Below, one piece after another: positions 12,001 through 23,311 of a stretch of 64,000 bases of DNA. This DNA comes from Hippophae tibetana (taxonomy: Eukaryota > Streptophyta > Magnoliopsida > Rosales > Elaeagnaceae). A program made the translations under genes and the position numbers. How positions within the stretch are numbered: position 1 is the first letter of the stretch; each line of letters opens with the position of its first letter. Location of the stretch: assembly GCA_037013495.1 (NCBI GenBank), contig CM072802.1, positions 47,034,501-47,098,500 of the forward strand, in the 5' to 3' direction. Below the pieces are notes generated by a model. The model did no database searches. It was not told where the DNA came from and saw only the letters and a list, made by a program, of their open reading frames with translations.

Positions 12001-13422
12001 GCTGTGTCGCCCACGGAAGGGAGCAAGGGCGCGCGCGGGACTAGGCGCTGGAGGCGGTTGCTCGGCGCAGCTACGTGTGCGATTTCCTCATTTTTAACAT
12101 ATTTTACCTTTTTGACCCATTTTGTCTAATTTTTCCATATTTGTTGACTCTTCCTCATTTATTTATGAATAAATTTGAGATGTATTGCCTCCAGTATTCC
12201 TTTTTGAGTCTTTAAGTTACATTTTAAGCGAAAATACCTAATAAAAAAAATTAGAATACCCGTGATTCCTAAAAGACAAATTTATATATATTTTTAATCA
12301 ATTAATGTGCATAAAATCATGGTAATTTTAGTGCTTTTTGAGCACTCATGAGTATTCATTATAGTTGGCTCTACTCAGAATTCAACTATGCATTGACTTT
12401 GTAAAACATCATCACTAATAGATTTGGTCCAGATTCAGCTCGTTAAGATTTTTACCAACTCAATATGATTTTACAATTTCGTTATCATGTTACAAGTTTA
12501 GTTAAGTTAGTGTACACATGAATTATATATCAGCAGAGCTAACTGAGCCATTATAATGGTTATATTAAGCATGTTCCCCACACATGTAGATGAGAGCTAG
12601 CATTAGTGCTATATGTCTCCTTCATATGTAACCAGATCCCCAAGTGCTCTTGGCAATAAAAAATACATTTATCATGGTTATACATTTTATTAGTATATGG
12701 ATCATGAAGCATTATTATATTCTAAAGATCATAGACAAATGATTTTTATCATAATGTCATTTCATTATAAGTCATGGCCTTGTCATTTACAGCTTTCATA
12801 GGAACAAATTTTAGTTCTTTTATTTATGCATTTATGAGTACATTATTTTATCATAATGACTATACCCAATTTATTTTTATCAGCATATAATTCAAGATAA
12901 TTCATAAGAATTTCATACATATTTTACATGAGTCTTATGTTATTTTATAAAACTTATGCACTCAATGAGCTTTCTAGCTCACCCTTTATATTTATATTCC
13001 AACATTATGTAATAGGTTTTTAGGCCACACCACACGAGATCCACCTTTTGTTATGCATCTGGGTTAATGTTTTCTCCTTATCATGTTGTATAGTGTATTC
13101 TAGCTACTGTATTTGGAGCTAGTGACAATGTCTTATATAGTGTATAATATATGTATTACAAAATGTAGTTATGTATGGTCATATTCCATTTTTTTGGATG
13201 TGTCTTTATATAAAGTTTGCTGGTTTATGGAAAATGATTTTTCTATAATTGTTGTTATTTTATCATAGGGTAGTTCAATAATTAAAGGAGACTCTGCCCA
13301 AAAGTTCTAAAATTCTTACATTAAATTTTCAAGTTAAACCAGAGTGATCTCAGGATACTAGTTATCATGTTCCCTCAGGACACATCACATGCTTTATTGT
13401 TAAGCTAGGGTGGATCCTAACA
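9042..13422 (+). mobile_element. 3' LTR of Tekay/Del-type element, interrupted
   Basis: It starts with TGTAACATAC just after the PPT-like block and probably ends near TCCTAACA at about 13422, where Athila-like pol homology begins. The part at 12655-13105 repeats 5705-6185. It is split by a solo LTR at 10628-12351, so its own length is about 2.6 kb. No TSD could be assigned because the left end is eroded. The right boundary is approximate. Confidence 0.6.
10628..12351 (-). mobile_element. Solo LTR, Athila family (reverse)
   Basis: 1724 bp, reverse orientation, flanked by a perfect TSD GTATT at 10623-10627 and 12352-12356. Its right terminal bases read ACTCATGA rather than ACTCATCA, a single change in the terminal CA/TG dinucleotide. 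It carries the family's GC-rich segment (about 11930-12090) and bZIP-like sites (TGACGTCA near 11884). It is inserted in the Tekay-type 3' LTR. Confidence 0.93.
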
Positions 13423-13423
13423 A

Positions 13424-14071
13424 TTTATTCAAGTAATCATCAAATGCGTTTAAAAAAAGAAAGAAAAATCATTCATAAATACTTCAATGAATTTTTCCAT
13501 AATGTTTGAGAAGATTAATGTCATATATCTATGAAACATGGTAGGGGCATTTTATAACCCAAATGGAATCCTTCTAAATGAAAATATCCCAAAAGGACAT
13601 ATGAAAATGGTCTTTTACTAATCTTTTATTGCAATATGTGCTGAATAATAACCTAAAAGACCATTAAAAAATAGTAAAATTCAATACAAATCCTCCATCC
13701 AGTGATTGTTCTTATGGGCATTCACTCATTCTTATCATTTTTCACAATTTTTATACTGAATTTCTTTGGTACGACATGCATAGTACTAACCCACCTACTA
13801 TCACCAATTGGGTAAATGACCTCAGTTCTAAGAGTTTATGGATTTCCTTTTTAACCACCTCTTACATGATTGGGTTAAGTCTTATCTGGGCCTCTCTAAC
13901 GAGTTACCATCATCATCAAGATTGATCTTATGCATACATATAGCTAGACTAATGCCTCTTATGTCCCTGATACTGCAATTTAATGCCGTTTTAAATTTCT
14001 TAAGCATCTCAATAATTTCATTATCTTGGATATTGGTCAAAGAGGAAGAAATAATAGGCGGATGTGTTTCC
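13424..14071 (-). pseudogene. Reverse transcriptase fragment, Athila-like (part 1)
   Basis: Reverse-strand translation gives LEGETHPPIISSSL, then DIRGISLAICMHKINLDD, then VKNDKNE..IRTITGWRIC, PFGLYNAPT and FIEVFMNDFS. These align in order with residues about 775-1005 of the intact Athila Gag-Pol at 45731-50902. The RT active-site pair reads MND instead of MDD, and there are frameshifts. Element A interrupts it at 14072, and the rest of the same gene resumes at 22525. Confidence 0.85.
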
Positions 14072-14076
14072 CCTTC

Positions 14077-14984
14077 TAATACAAACCCCAACAAAAATTA
14101 TGATGAAACCCGAGAACAATGATGGATCAAAACCCCAAGATTGTGAAGACAAGATCTGTTGAATCTTAGCCATTCACCCAACAAGATTAAAATTAACACT
14201 ACAGAAAATTGAAACTCCATACCAAGAAAACCTAAGGATTCTCTCAAGAATTTAAGGTGATAAGTTTGGTTGTTTGAACACCACAAGATTAACTTGGTAA
14301 GTTCAAGAGATATTTTAAGAACTAAGAAGAACACAAGACTTCACAAGAAGATAATTTTCTTAATAATTCCAACATGCATGTTCTTTAAAATTCGTAGTAT
14401 TCCTCTTTATACATGGAACAACCCTCCAAGACTAGGAAAATTCATAATTATAGCACAAAAAATCAGACTAAATAAGTTATTTACCTTTTCTGGACCCTTA
14501 GTCTTCTAAAGATAGCTAATAAATAGATATTTATGGACTTTTAAAGATAGTTAATTAATGGATATTTTGGACTTCTTAAAATAGTCAATTTGGACTTCTA
14601 AGGACAGCCAATAAATAGTTAAATGATAAGATTCAATGTATTTTAACATGCTCAGCCAAGACCAAGTTATTCTCCTATTTAATATCCTTGAAACTCTTCA
14701 AATTCACACCCTTTAGTGGTAAAACTATACTAGCTACGAATTTGCAAGCTATAGCCTATTCAATTACTTTGATGGCATGGAGTAGGCCTTGATTATTATT
14801 TGAGCACATCTTGGTCATTTTAGAATCAGCCCAATTCTCTTGGATTAGCCCATTTAGTGCTTCCTTTAAATGTTTGGCTCTAAGTCTTGTAATTGGGCCC
14901 CTAGGAAGTGATAAAGGTTCTTGTGAAAATTCAACTCCATTCCCACTTGTATGATTAACATGTCCATCTCCTTATTTTGCATCA
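14077..14984 (-). mobile_element. Left (3') LTR of CRM-like element A
   Basis: 908 bp, collinear with 21624-22524. The 5-bp flanks CCTTC (14072-14076) and CCTTT (22525-22529) are a TSD with one change. The first bases read TAATAC where the partner has TGATAT. The inner part encodes, on -, the C-terminal tail of the polyprotein (GPITRLRAK, then LKEALNGLIQEN), so the ORF runs into the LTR. Confidence 0.85.
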
Positions 14985-17827
14985 TTCTCCCATTCTTAAG
15001 AAGGATTTGTACTCAAATCATCACCTAAGTCAAAAGGAGACAAATTAGCAATATTAAAGGTTATAGTGACACCATACTCACCTTGTAAGTCAAGCTTGTA
15101 AACATTATCATTTATGTGTTCCACTACTTGAAATGGTCTGTCACGCCGAGGTAGGAGTATTGAACGCCATTTCCCCATAAAAAGGACCTTTCTTAAGTTC
15201 CACCAAACCCAATCTCTTGGTCCTAACACTACCTTTCTACATCCCTTGTTGGCTTGTTGGACATATTTTTTGGTCCTCCTTTCAATGTTCAGTCGTGCCT
15301 TTTCATGAATCATTTTTACAAATTTTGCTTTCTTCTTGACTTCTAATTTCAGATGTTCACTCAAAGGTAATTAAAGAAGTTAAATCCAAAGGTGAAAATG
15401 GGTTAAATCCATAAACAATTTCAAATGGTGAAAACTTATATGGAGAATGTATACTTTGATTGCAAGAAAATTCAACATGTGGCAAACAATCACTCCAACT
15501 CTTTGTTCTAGGTAAACCTAAAACAAATTCCATAGGAATATCAGTCCAAGGTTCACTAGGTATTGGAAAAGGGGTGTACAAACCATGAGGTTGCAACTTA
15601 GACTTAGCTTGTTTACATGTGATAGAATTCATATAGATTCTTTCCACATCATGTTTCATATGAGGCCAAAAAGAAATGATCATGCAAAATTCCTAAAGTC
15701 TTAGAAACACCAAAATGACCCATCAAACCACCACCATGAGCCTCTCTAACAAGAAATTCATGCAAAGAACACATGCACACATACCTTATTTTTTTGAAAC
15801 AAAAATCCATCATGCCTATAAAACCTATCAAAAGCCACGTTTTCACATGCAATGAATACATCAGAAAAATTAGTATCTTGTGCATACAAATCTTTAATAT
15901 ATTCAAAGCCAATTAGTTTTGTATATAAAATGGAGAGTAAAATATACCTTCGAGACAATGCATTAGCCACCACATTCTCCTTACCTTGCTTGTATATGAT
16001 CACATAAGGAAATGTTTCAATGAATTCCATTCACTTGGCATGGCATTTGTTCAACCTTTTCCGTCCTTTCAAATGCATCAAAGATTCATGATTTGTGTGA
16101 ATCACAAATTCCTTTGGCCATAGATAGTGTTGCCAATTTTCCAAAGCCCTTAACAAGGCATATAAGTCCTTATCATAAGTAAGGTAATTTAGGGCTACCC
16201 CACTTAACTATTCACTAAAATAAGAAATTGAATGGCCTTCTTGCATCAAAACAGCTCCCATACCTATTCCTAATGCATCAAACTCAATTTTAAAAGTTTT
16301 AGCAAAGTTAGGCTAGACAAGCAAAGGTGCATTAGTTAACTTTTCTTTGATAAGATTAAATGCCTTTTCTTATTCTTTCCTCCATTTAAATGGTACATTT
16401 TTTTTCATAACTTTAGTAAAAGGGGTGGCTAAGCTACTAAAATCACGCACAAACCGTCTATAGAAACTAGCTAAGCCGTGGAAACTCCTCACTTGGCTTA
16501 TTGTTGTAGGTGATGGATACTCTTGGATTCCTTTCACCCTGTTCTCTTCCACCTCAATTCCTCTCTTACTAACAACACAACCAAGAAATAAAATCATATC
16601 ATACAAAAGGTGCACTTCTTGAGGTTAGAAAACAACATTTCTTTCCATAGAATTTCCAAAACATATTTCAAATGCATTACATAATCTTCCAAGTTTTTGG
16701 TGTAAATTAGGATATCATTAAAATACACAACTACAAATCTACCAATAAATTTACATAAAACTTGATTCATAAAACACATAAATGTGCTTGCAGCATTAGT
16801 TAAACTTAAAGGCATAAATGGGATGACGATACTTTACCGTTTTTTTGTTGATGGCTTGATAGTCAACACACACCCTCCATGTTCCTTCCTTCTTAGGAAC
16901 TAATAGCACTAGAACTACATAAGGATTCATGCTTTCACACATATATCCCTTCTCCAATAATTCATTTACTTGCCTCTAAAGTTCCTTGGTCTCCTTAGGA
17001 TTACTCCTATAAGTAGGTCAATTTATAATTGATGCACCAGGTATGAAGACAAATTGATGTTCAATCCCTCGGATTGCAAGTAAACCTTAAGGTGCCTCTT
17101 CAGGAAGGACATCTTCAAACACTTGCAAAAGAGAAACAATATCGCTTAGTAATGCACCGACAAGATCATTAGTACATAAGAGAGCTCCCTTGTACATGAG
17201 TACAATAATAGGATGATGTGAAAATAATGCTTTCTTGATCTTACTTTTTTTAGCAATATAATTGAATTTTTCCTCTCTTGTTCTCATTATGGTCGAAATC
17301 CTCTCTTTCTTATTCACTCTGATCAATGTTTTTCTCTAATGTTTTAAACTCTCTTTTGTTTTCAACTTCGACCTTCCTTTCCTTTTCCTTTTTTTCATTT
17401 GATATTTACAACTTTAATTGGTCCTTCCTCACCAGTTTTGGAGTTAATGGCATAAGAGTAATAGGTTTCCCATAAAGAGTGAAAGAATACTTATTTGTGA
17501 ATCCATCATAAATAACCCTCACATCATACTGTCATGGTCTCTCCAACAATAAATGGCATGCGTGCATAAGAACCACATCACAAAGTACCTTATCTTCATA
17601 TTTTCCATTGGATAATGCCACCAACACTTGTTTTGTCACCATGGCTTCGCCACTTTCATTCATCCATTGAAGTCCATAAGAATGAGGATGTTTCAAGCTA
17701 GTTAATGCCAATTTCTCCACCAAATTAGTGTTGGCTACATTTTGCAACTTCCGCCATCAATAATAAAATTGCAAACTTTGTTACTTACAAAGCACCAGTT
17801 ATGAAACAAGTTCTCTCTTTGGTTACT
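14985..17827 (-). pseudogene. pol remnant of CRM-like element A
   Basis: Order on -: protease (VEKLALTSLKHP, about 17747-17532), protease/RT linker (LLQVFEDVLPEEAP, 17130), RT with VVVYFNDIL where YFDD is expected (16760), RT/RNase H junction with [14 protein letters not shown] (16450), RNase H, integrase zinc domain ([16 protein letters not shown], 15730) and integrase C-terminus (15364-14996, ending FNIANLSPFD). Many stops and shifts. The integrase core is missing: LGLPRTK is followed directly by SWSDCLPHVEFSCN near 15490. The [12 protein letters not shown] junction and the LTR-overlapping tail point to the CRM/Galadriel group of chromoviruses; the exact clade is tentative. Confidence 0.85.
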
Positions 17828-18890
17828 TGTTGCGTGTTTTTCAACACACAAAAACGTGCAAGTATACACGGTCACAAGTAATAAAATTTGTAAGTAAAGT
17901 ATCGTTCCCATGGAGATTTGTTACTATAATTTATTGATTACTAAAATTATCTCAATCTGATTTTATTCAAAACGATCGTTGATTCGAATAAATGTAAGAA
18001 AAGAGTTAAAACAAAATAAAAGAAATCTAGGATTGCAATTTTTCACCAAATTAATCAACTCAAATCATCTTATTTTCTTTTGATTTATATTTTTTTAGTA
18101 CATTTAATTTGTCAACCGAAAACTTCTAATTTTATTCATACATCTCTTCCGAGCTCCGTACAAACACACCTCGTTAAATTAATTCACTATATCTCTATGA
18201 GAATTAAATTCACCAAAATTCATTACGTTTTAAGTTTTCAAATGGCCACACATACAATTAGGGTATATTCCTATCCTTCATCATACATGTCATTCTATTT
18301 ACGAGCAATATACACACGAATGACTCTTCCAAGTTTATTCATGTGCCACGGATCGTTTCGATAAGATTCGTAAATAATCAAAAAGCATTAAGCACAAAAT
18401 AGAACGAACAAATCGAACGTCTTATAAATCTAACAAAAATAATTAAAATAAAAGCATCATAAATTTAGATCAAATGCAACCCTAGAAAAATTAAATTACT
18501 TCATAAAATTAAATTAAAAATTACAACACATACAGAAAATTAAGATGAAGAAGAAGGAAAATTAAAACATCACTTAGAAGAAATATTTGGCACACGCAGA
18601 ACACAACAAAAGCCAAAATGGCTTCTGCGTGTTCCACAGCCAACACACAAACACCCCAAAAATTACAAACTCAAAAAAACTTCTTAACACTATCATCTTA
18701 TCTCCTATTTATACCCAAAAATAATACATCTAAAATATTTAATTATTTTATTTTATTTTTTATAAAACGCGTAATAATATTTTTATCAAAAAATTAAATA
18801 ACGGGTATCGAAAATCGAATCGAAAAAATTAAATAAATTCACACGTGAGACAGGGGCACCGATTCTGCATTTTTTAAATTCTTTATGCGT

Positions 18891-19105
18891 GCCACGTGGC
18901 AGCTTCTCATTGGACGCGGGAAACATGCCACGATGGTTTGTCGCGCAGGGAGTAACGGCTACACGCGGCATGATCCTGCGCTTTCGCGCTCATCATAACA
19001 TGCCACGTGTCATCATATGATTGGCTAAAAAATAGAGCGCAACACATGGCAGTTTATGATTGGAGGTTAGGTTTCAGAGTGCACACGTGGCAGTTTCTTA
19101 TTGGA
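18891..19105 (-). promoter_or_regulatory. G-box plus CCAAT-box array in LTR X2
   Basis: Four modules of a G-box-like ACGT element followed by ATTGG (CCAAT on -): GCCACGTGGC 18891-18900 with ATTGG 18909; TGCCACGTGT 19001-19010 with ATTGG 19020; AACACATGGC 19041-19050 with ATTGG 19059; CACACGTGGC 19082-19091 with ATTGG 19100. The last two are a 41-bp tandem duplication. CACGTG is the core bound by plant bZIP/bHLH factors; the regulatory role is inferred. Confidence 0.5.
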
Positions 19106-19188
19106 GGAAAATCTGGTTGCACGCTGAGATCAGCGCACGAGATCAGAGGCGCGTATGTGGGGGACAACGGCTGGAACGCGTCAGAGAG

Positions 19189-19233
19189 GTGGGGCCCACC
19201 TGCACGCCGGCCTGCGCGGCAGGTGGGCCCCAC
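19189..19233. other. Perfect 15-bp inverted repeat in LTR X2
   Basis: GTGGGGCCCACCTGC and GCAGGTGGGCCCCAC pair perfectly across a 15-nt GC-rich loop. Each arm contains GTGGG(G/C)CC, resembling the GTGGGNCC site of TCP transcription factors. It could be a strong RNA hairpin near the LTR transcript start or a paired protein-binding site. Confidence 0.65.
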
Positions 19234-19828
19234 TCGGACGCCGAGCCGCGTAAACGAATCTGCACCCACGCGGTCTGGTCGGGCGTGAATGGCACGCGCG
19301 AATCTCAGCCGTTTCTTCTTTGATCGGACGGTCCACGTTTCGCGCGTGCATATTGGCGTGTGGTTCTTCGCACCTGCGCAGAAAATTAAACTTTCATTAA
19401 TTGGATCTTGGCCCACAAATTTATTTCAAATTACATTTTCAACTTTCTTTAATTACATTTTAGCCCTTTTATAATTTAAATTAAATTTTTAAACTTTTAA
19501 TAATTAAAATCAAGCCCGAATTTAATTTAAATTATATTTTTGACTTTTATAAATTGCAATTAAATACTATTTTATTTGAAATTATATTTTTGGACCCAAA
19601 TTTGAAATTAATTAAGTTTTTCGATACGAATTATTTAATTTTATTAAAATATATAAAAAACAGTAAATACTAATTTATTAAACTAAAATTAACTAAAAAC
19701 ATTGAAAACATAGCAATTATAATTAATAAAATAGGTGAAAATAACTATAAAAAATACAGTTATCACTACTAATAAATCTCCAACCACAACATTTTTCTCA
19801 TCATTGACATCCTCCAAAGATGGTACGT

Positions 19829-20500
19829 GATGCACACCTTCTATGTGAAAACCCTAGGAACCCACAAACTCAAAGGAATAGATATGATTGAATTACTAAG
19901 AATGTATTAAAGATGATCATATTAGAATAATAAGGAAACAAAGACCTTAAAACCTCAATCTGAGATGCCACAAAGGATGATCACTCACTTTAATAAGTCA
20001 AATTCAAGCATTCAATCAATAACACAAGAAGGCAAAGCAAAAGCTTTGTGAAATATACTTTTCATTAATGATATTTGTTCTTTTTTTAACACTTCCTCAC
20101 GTGTTTGCTCTCAAATAAGATTGTTATTACTTTCTTTTCTTAACACTATTTTTTCTCTCCCTCTTTTTTCACACTATTTTTGTTCTTTTTTTTACCACTC
20201 AAAGCTTATGCAATCTCCTTTGTGTTTTTAAAAAAATCAAAAAATAAAGACTCTTTACCAAGGAGGACTCTAAAGAAAGACTCTTGACAAAAGAGAACTC
20301 TAAAGGAAGACTCTTCACGAAAGAGGACTCTAGAGAAAGACTCATGATCAACTATGATAATCCTTTATGGCATCTCAAGATTAGGGTTGTAAGGCATTTG
20401 TTTCTTTAGGGTTCAATCTGATCATCATCAATACTTTCTTAGCATATCAATTGTTTCTATTCCTTTGATTTCGTAGGTTCCTAGGTGTTCATCTAAAGGG
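19829..20500. mobile_element. Inverted-LTR composite (scrambled CRM-like B-family piece)
   Basis: The left arm (about 19835-20065) is a B-family LTR piece in - orientation. The middle (20075-20355) is B-family leader, also -, including the 30-bp minisatellite. The right arm (20360-20500) is a B-family LTR piece in + orientation. The arms are inverted copies (AACCCTAGGAACCCACAAAC against the reverse complement of the right arm) over about 140 bp. It sits between the zinc-knuckle end of gag and the protease spacer of element A; flanks GGTAC/GGTAT may be a TSD. Confidence 0.6.
20250..20348 (-). repeat. 30-bp leader minisatellite (3-4 copies)
   Basis: Units of the form GACTCTTGACAAAAGAGAACTCTAAAGAAA, shared with 24462-24665 (+) and 31725-31925 (-) in the leaders of C and B. 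Confidence 0.75.
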
Positions 20501-20504
20501 TTGG

Positions 20505-21240
20505 TATTAGTACATAATCATCATCTATCTTTTCCTCATTCTCCGACTTAAGCTCTCCTTGAGCATTTATCACCATCATCATTTCGTTCACACATTGGCT
20601 GGCTATGTGTCCCCACCCCTAACATTTAAAAAACTTAAGATAACATGTTTTAGAACTCAAAGTCTTAGTGTCACTTAAAGTAGTGACGGTCTTTGAGTTT
20701 TCATTCTTAGTTAGTTTAAGTTTTCGCTTATTTTATAGTGGCTCATCCTTTTTTGGAACTATCTTCCATGGATAAGTGGTAGCCATAGATTGTCCCCTTC
20801 TAGGAAATCCCTTTCATTTGAATTATTCCTCCACCTTTATGGCTTGATGTACCATATTTGTCAACTCAACATAGTGTTGCATCTCACCTATATCCATAAT
20901 ATCATGATTTAAACCGTGTATAAATTGAGCCATATTGGCTTCCTGGTTCTCTTCTTCATTAGCCCAAATCATAGCTACCTCCATCACCTTGTAATACTCA
21001 TCCACATTCTTGGAGCCTTCAGTTAACCTCTACAACTTTTGATATAATCCCTTATAATAGTGATTGGGTACAACATGCTTCCTCATAAGAATTTCCATCT
21101 CCCTTAATAACACTTACATTTGGAGGTTTGGAACTACGGGCTGTCGACATTCTTTAGTTGTATCTTTTTCATGATAATTGCACATGCTTAGAATTTGTAA
21201 AACAAGGTTAAAATCCTCATAAGCACTCCCTCACATATGT
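20505..21240 (-). pseudogene. gag remnant of CRM-like element A
   Basis: Reverse-strand translation shows MRKHVVPNHYYKGLYQKL, then KNVDEYYKVMEVAMIWANEE and MVHQAIKVEE (open over 20823-21005), then a CCHC-like knuckle GWGHIASQC near 20600 and an acidic tail ending DDDYV. This is the capsid-to-nucleocapsid part of a chromovirus Gag. Stops and frameshifts are present, including a stop inside the knuckle. 21241-21609, between gag and the PBS, is degenerate leader with nothing recognised. Confidence 0.8.
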
Positions 21241-21609
21241 CACTCAAGAATTAATACACTTGTACTCATGTTTTTCACTCTAAATGGATTTTACCCTCTT
21301 ATGGTCTCACACACTCTTGCCTTTTTCCACTCCTTTATGTCTTCTTACTCCAATAGCAATTCAAAAATGAGAAACAACTAATAATCACCAAAAAGATCAA
21401 GAACTTGCATAAGGAGAGAAACAAGATTGACAGGATGACTTTTTTTTTACTAGAATCGTATATCGAGAAATGATATGAATTGAGAAATTTTACTCTTTGT
21501 GTACTGAGATATTTCTAACTAAAATCATATAGTTTTTTTTATAGAAAGGAATAGGAAATCAAGAAATAGAACAAAAATAAAAGATAGTAAAACTTATCTT
21601 AGAACTGAT

Positions 21610-21621
21610 GCTCTATTATCA
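21610..21621 (-). other. Degenerate primer binding site of element A
   Basis: On -, TGATAATAGAGC lies next to the 5' LTR end and matches 9 of 12 bases of TGGTATCAGAGC, complementary to initiator tRNA-Met. Confidence 0.6.
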
Positions 21622-21623
21622 AA

Positions 21624-22524
21624 TGATATGAACCCTACCAACAATTGTGATGAAACCCGATAACAATTATGGATCGAAACCCCAAGATCATGAAGACAAG
21701 ATTTGTTGAGTCTTAACCCGTCACCTAATAAGATGAAAATCAAGACAACAGAGGATTTAAAAGCCACACCAAGAAAACACAAGGATTCTCTCAAGAATTC
21801 AAGATGATAAGTTTGGTTTTTTGAACCCCACAAGATTAACTTGATAAGTTCAAGAGTTCTTTTAAGAACTAAGAGGAACACAAGACCTTAGAAGAAGATA
21901 ATTTTCTTAATAATTCCAATATGTTCTTTAAAATTTGTAGTACTCCTCTTTATATTTGGACCCTTCAAGAATAGGTAAATTCATAATTATAGCACAAAAA
22001 TTAGACAAAACAAGTTCTTTATCATTTTTGGACCCTTAGTCTTCTAAAGGTAGCTAATAAATAGATATGTAATGACTTTTACAGATAGATAATATATGGC
22101 TATTTTGGACTTCCTTAGATAGCCAATTTGGACTTCTAAGGACAGCCAATAAATAGTTAAATGACAAGATTGAATCTATTTTAATATGCCTAGTCAAGAC
22201 CAAGTTATTCTCCTATTTAATATCCTTTAAACTCTTCAAATGCACACCCTTTAATGGTCAAACTATACTGGCTATGAATTTTCATGCTAATTGGCCTCTT
22301 TAATTAATTTGATGACATGGACTAGGCCTTGATTATTATTTGAGCCCATCTTGGTCATTTTAGAATCATCGCAATTCTCTTGGATTAGCCAATTTAGTGC
22401 TTCCTTGAAACGTTTGGTTCTAAGTCTTGTAATTGGGCCACTAGGAAGTGGCAAAGGGTTTTGTGAAAATTTAGCTCCTTTCCCATTTTTATGATTGACA
22501 TGTCCAGCTCCTTGGTTTGCATCA
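21624..22524 (-). mobile_element. Right (5') LTR of CRM-like element A
   Basis: 901 bp, TGATATGAACC...TTTGCATCA on +. It also contains the coding-like C-terminal tail (22287-22524 on -: GPITRLRTKRFKEALN). It is visibly diverged from the left LTR by many substitutions, so A is an old insertion. Confidence 0.85.
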
Positions 22525-22615
22525 CCTTTTCCCAAAAAACACACATCCACCCCAAAATATGTAAGATTCTCTAGTTAATCCTTAAGTTCTAAGTTAAGTA
22601 ATCCGATCTCTTCCC
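22525..22615 (-). pseudogene. Athila-like pol fragment (part 2)
   Basis: On -, LELKD.LENLTYF and CFLGKGD correspond to [19 protein letters not shown] just upstream of RT in Athila Gag-Pol. This continues the gene broken at 14072 and fixes the insertion point of element A. Confidence 0.7.
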
Positions 22616-22619
22616 TAGA

Positions 22620-23310
22620 TGGGGTTCTTGGTAGATCTAAGGGTATACAATATTTTTCTATTAGTTAATTTTTATTTTTATTATTTGTCTTTTTAGTTTT
22701 AGTTTTACTTGAGGACCAACAAAATGTAGGTTTGGGGTATTTGATGAACACAATTTTGACATATTTTTTACTATGTTTTTAAGCAATAATTTTATGTTTT
22801 AGTTTGCTTTTATCTTATTTTGGAGGGTATTATCGTGTTCTATAGATTAAAGTACCTCTAGAAGAAATATGTACAAACAAAATTAAAGAATGAAAATGAG
22901 GTAATTAATGATAGCTCACAAAAGTTGAAACCAAGAAGAATGTCAAACTTTAGAAATTTTATGCGCACTATGGAGAGATATTATTATTGCCATATCATAA
23001 AGCCCTTGGGTCCAACTTGTGTGTGCTGAAGATCTGTGCACGTCATGGCCCATCTAATTCCATGTTGTGGCATAGTCCTCTTGGGTTGCAATTGAAGAAT
23101 TAAAAATCAACTCAGGTTGTAGTGCACAATAAATCATGTTATAGCTGGAGTGTAAAACTCATCTTCCAAATATGTTTAATCCTGATTTTAGCCTATAAAT
23201 AAAATTTAACCCCTCATAAACATATACAAATACAGATATAAAACCTCCTAATTGTAAAGAACATCCAAGAATTTGAAGAAGATATTGACAACCTACTGAA
23301 AGAATTGAAA
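22620..23310 (+). mobile_element. 3' end and LTR fragment of unidentified LTR element (Tat/Athila-like)
   Basis: ACTTGAGGACCAACAAAATG and AGGTTTGGGGTATT form a PPT-type end, followed by a putative LTR start TGATGAACACAA at about 22742. The LTR-like sequence is cut by element C at about 23311. No coding sequence is seen. Confidence 0.45.
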
Positions 23311-23311
23311 T

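Larger units (their letters stand above)
17828..19765 (-). mobile_element. Solo LTR of unclassified family X (copy X2)
   Basis: 1938 bp, reverse orientation (on -: TGATAACTGTA...GCAACA), related to X1 at 25483-27252. The flanks TTACT (17823-17827) and CTACT (19766-19770) are a near-perfect TSD. It splits the spacer between gag and protease of element A: the left side reads TKERTCF on - and the right side EDVNDEKNVVVGDLLV, joining in order once the LTR is removed. No internal region or coding capacity. It contains a GC-rich promoter-like stretch (18840-19330). Confidence 0.85.

Noticed and set aside
11798..12097. 99-codon ORF on + near 11.8 kb
   Set aside because: It is antisense to the U3 of a reverse-strand solo LTR and runs into its GC-rich block; no homology to a known product.
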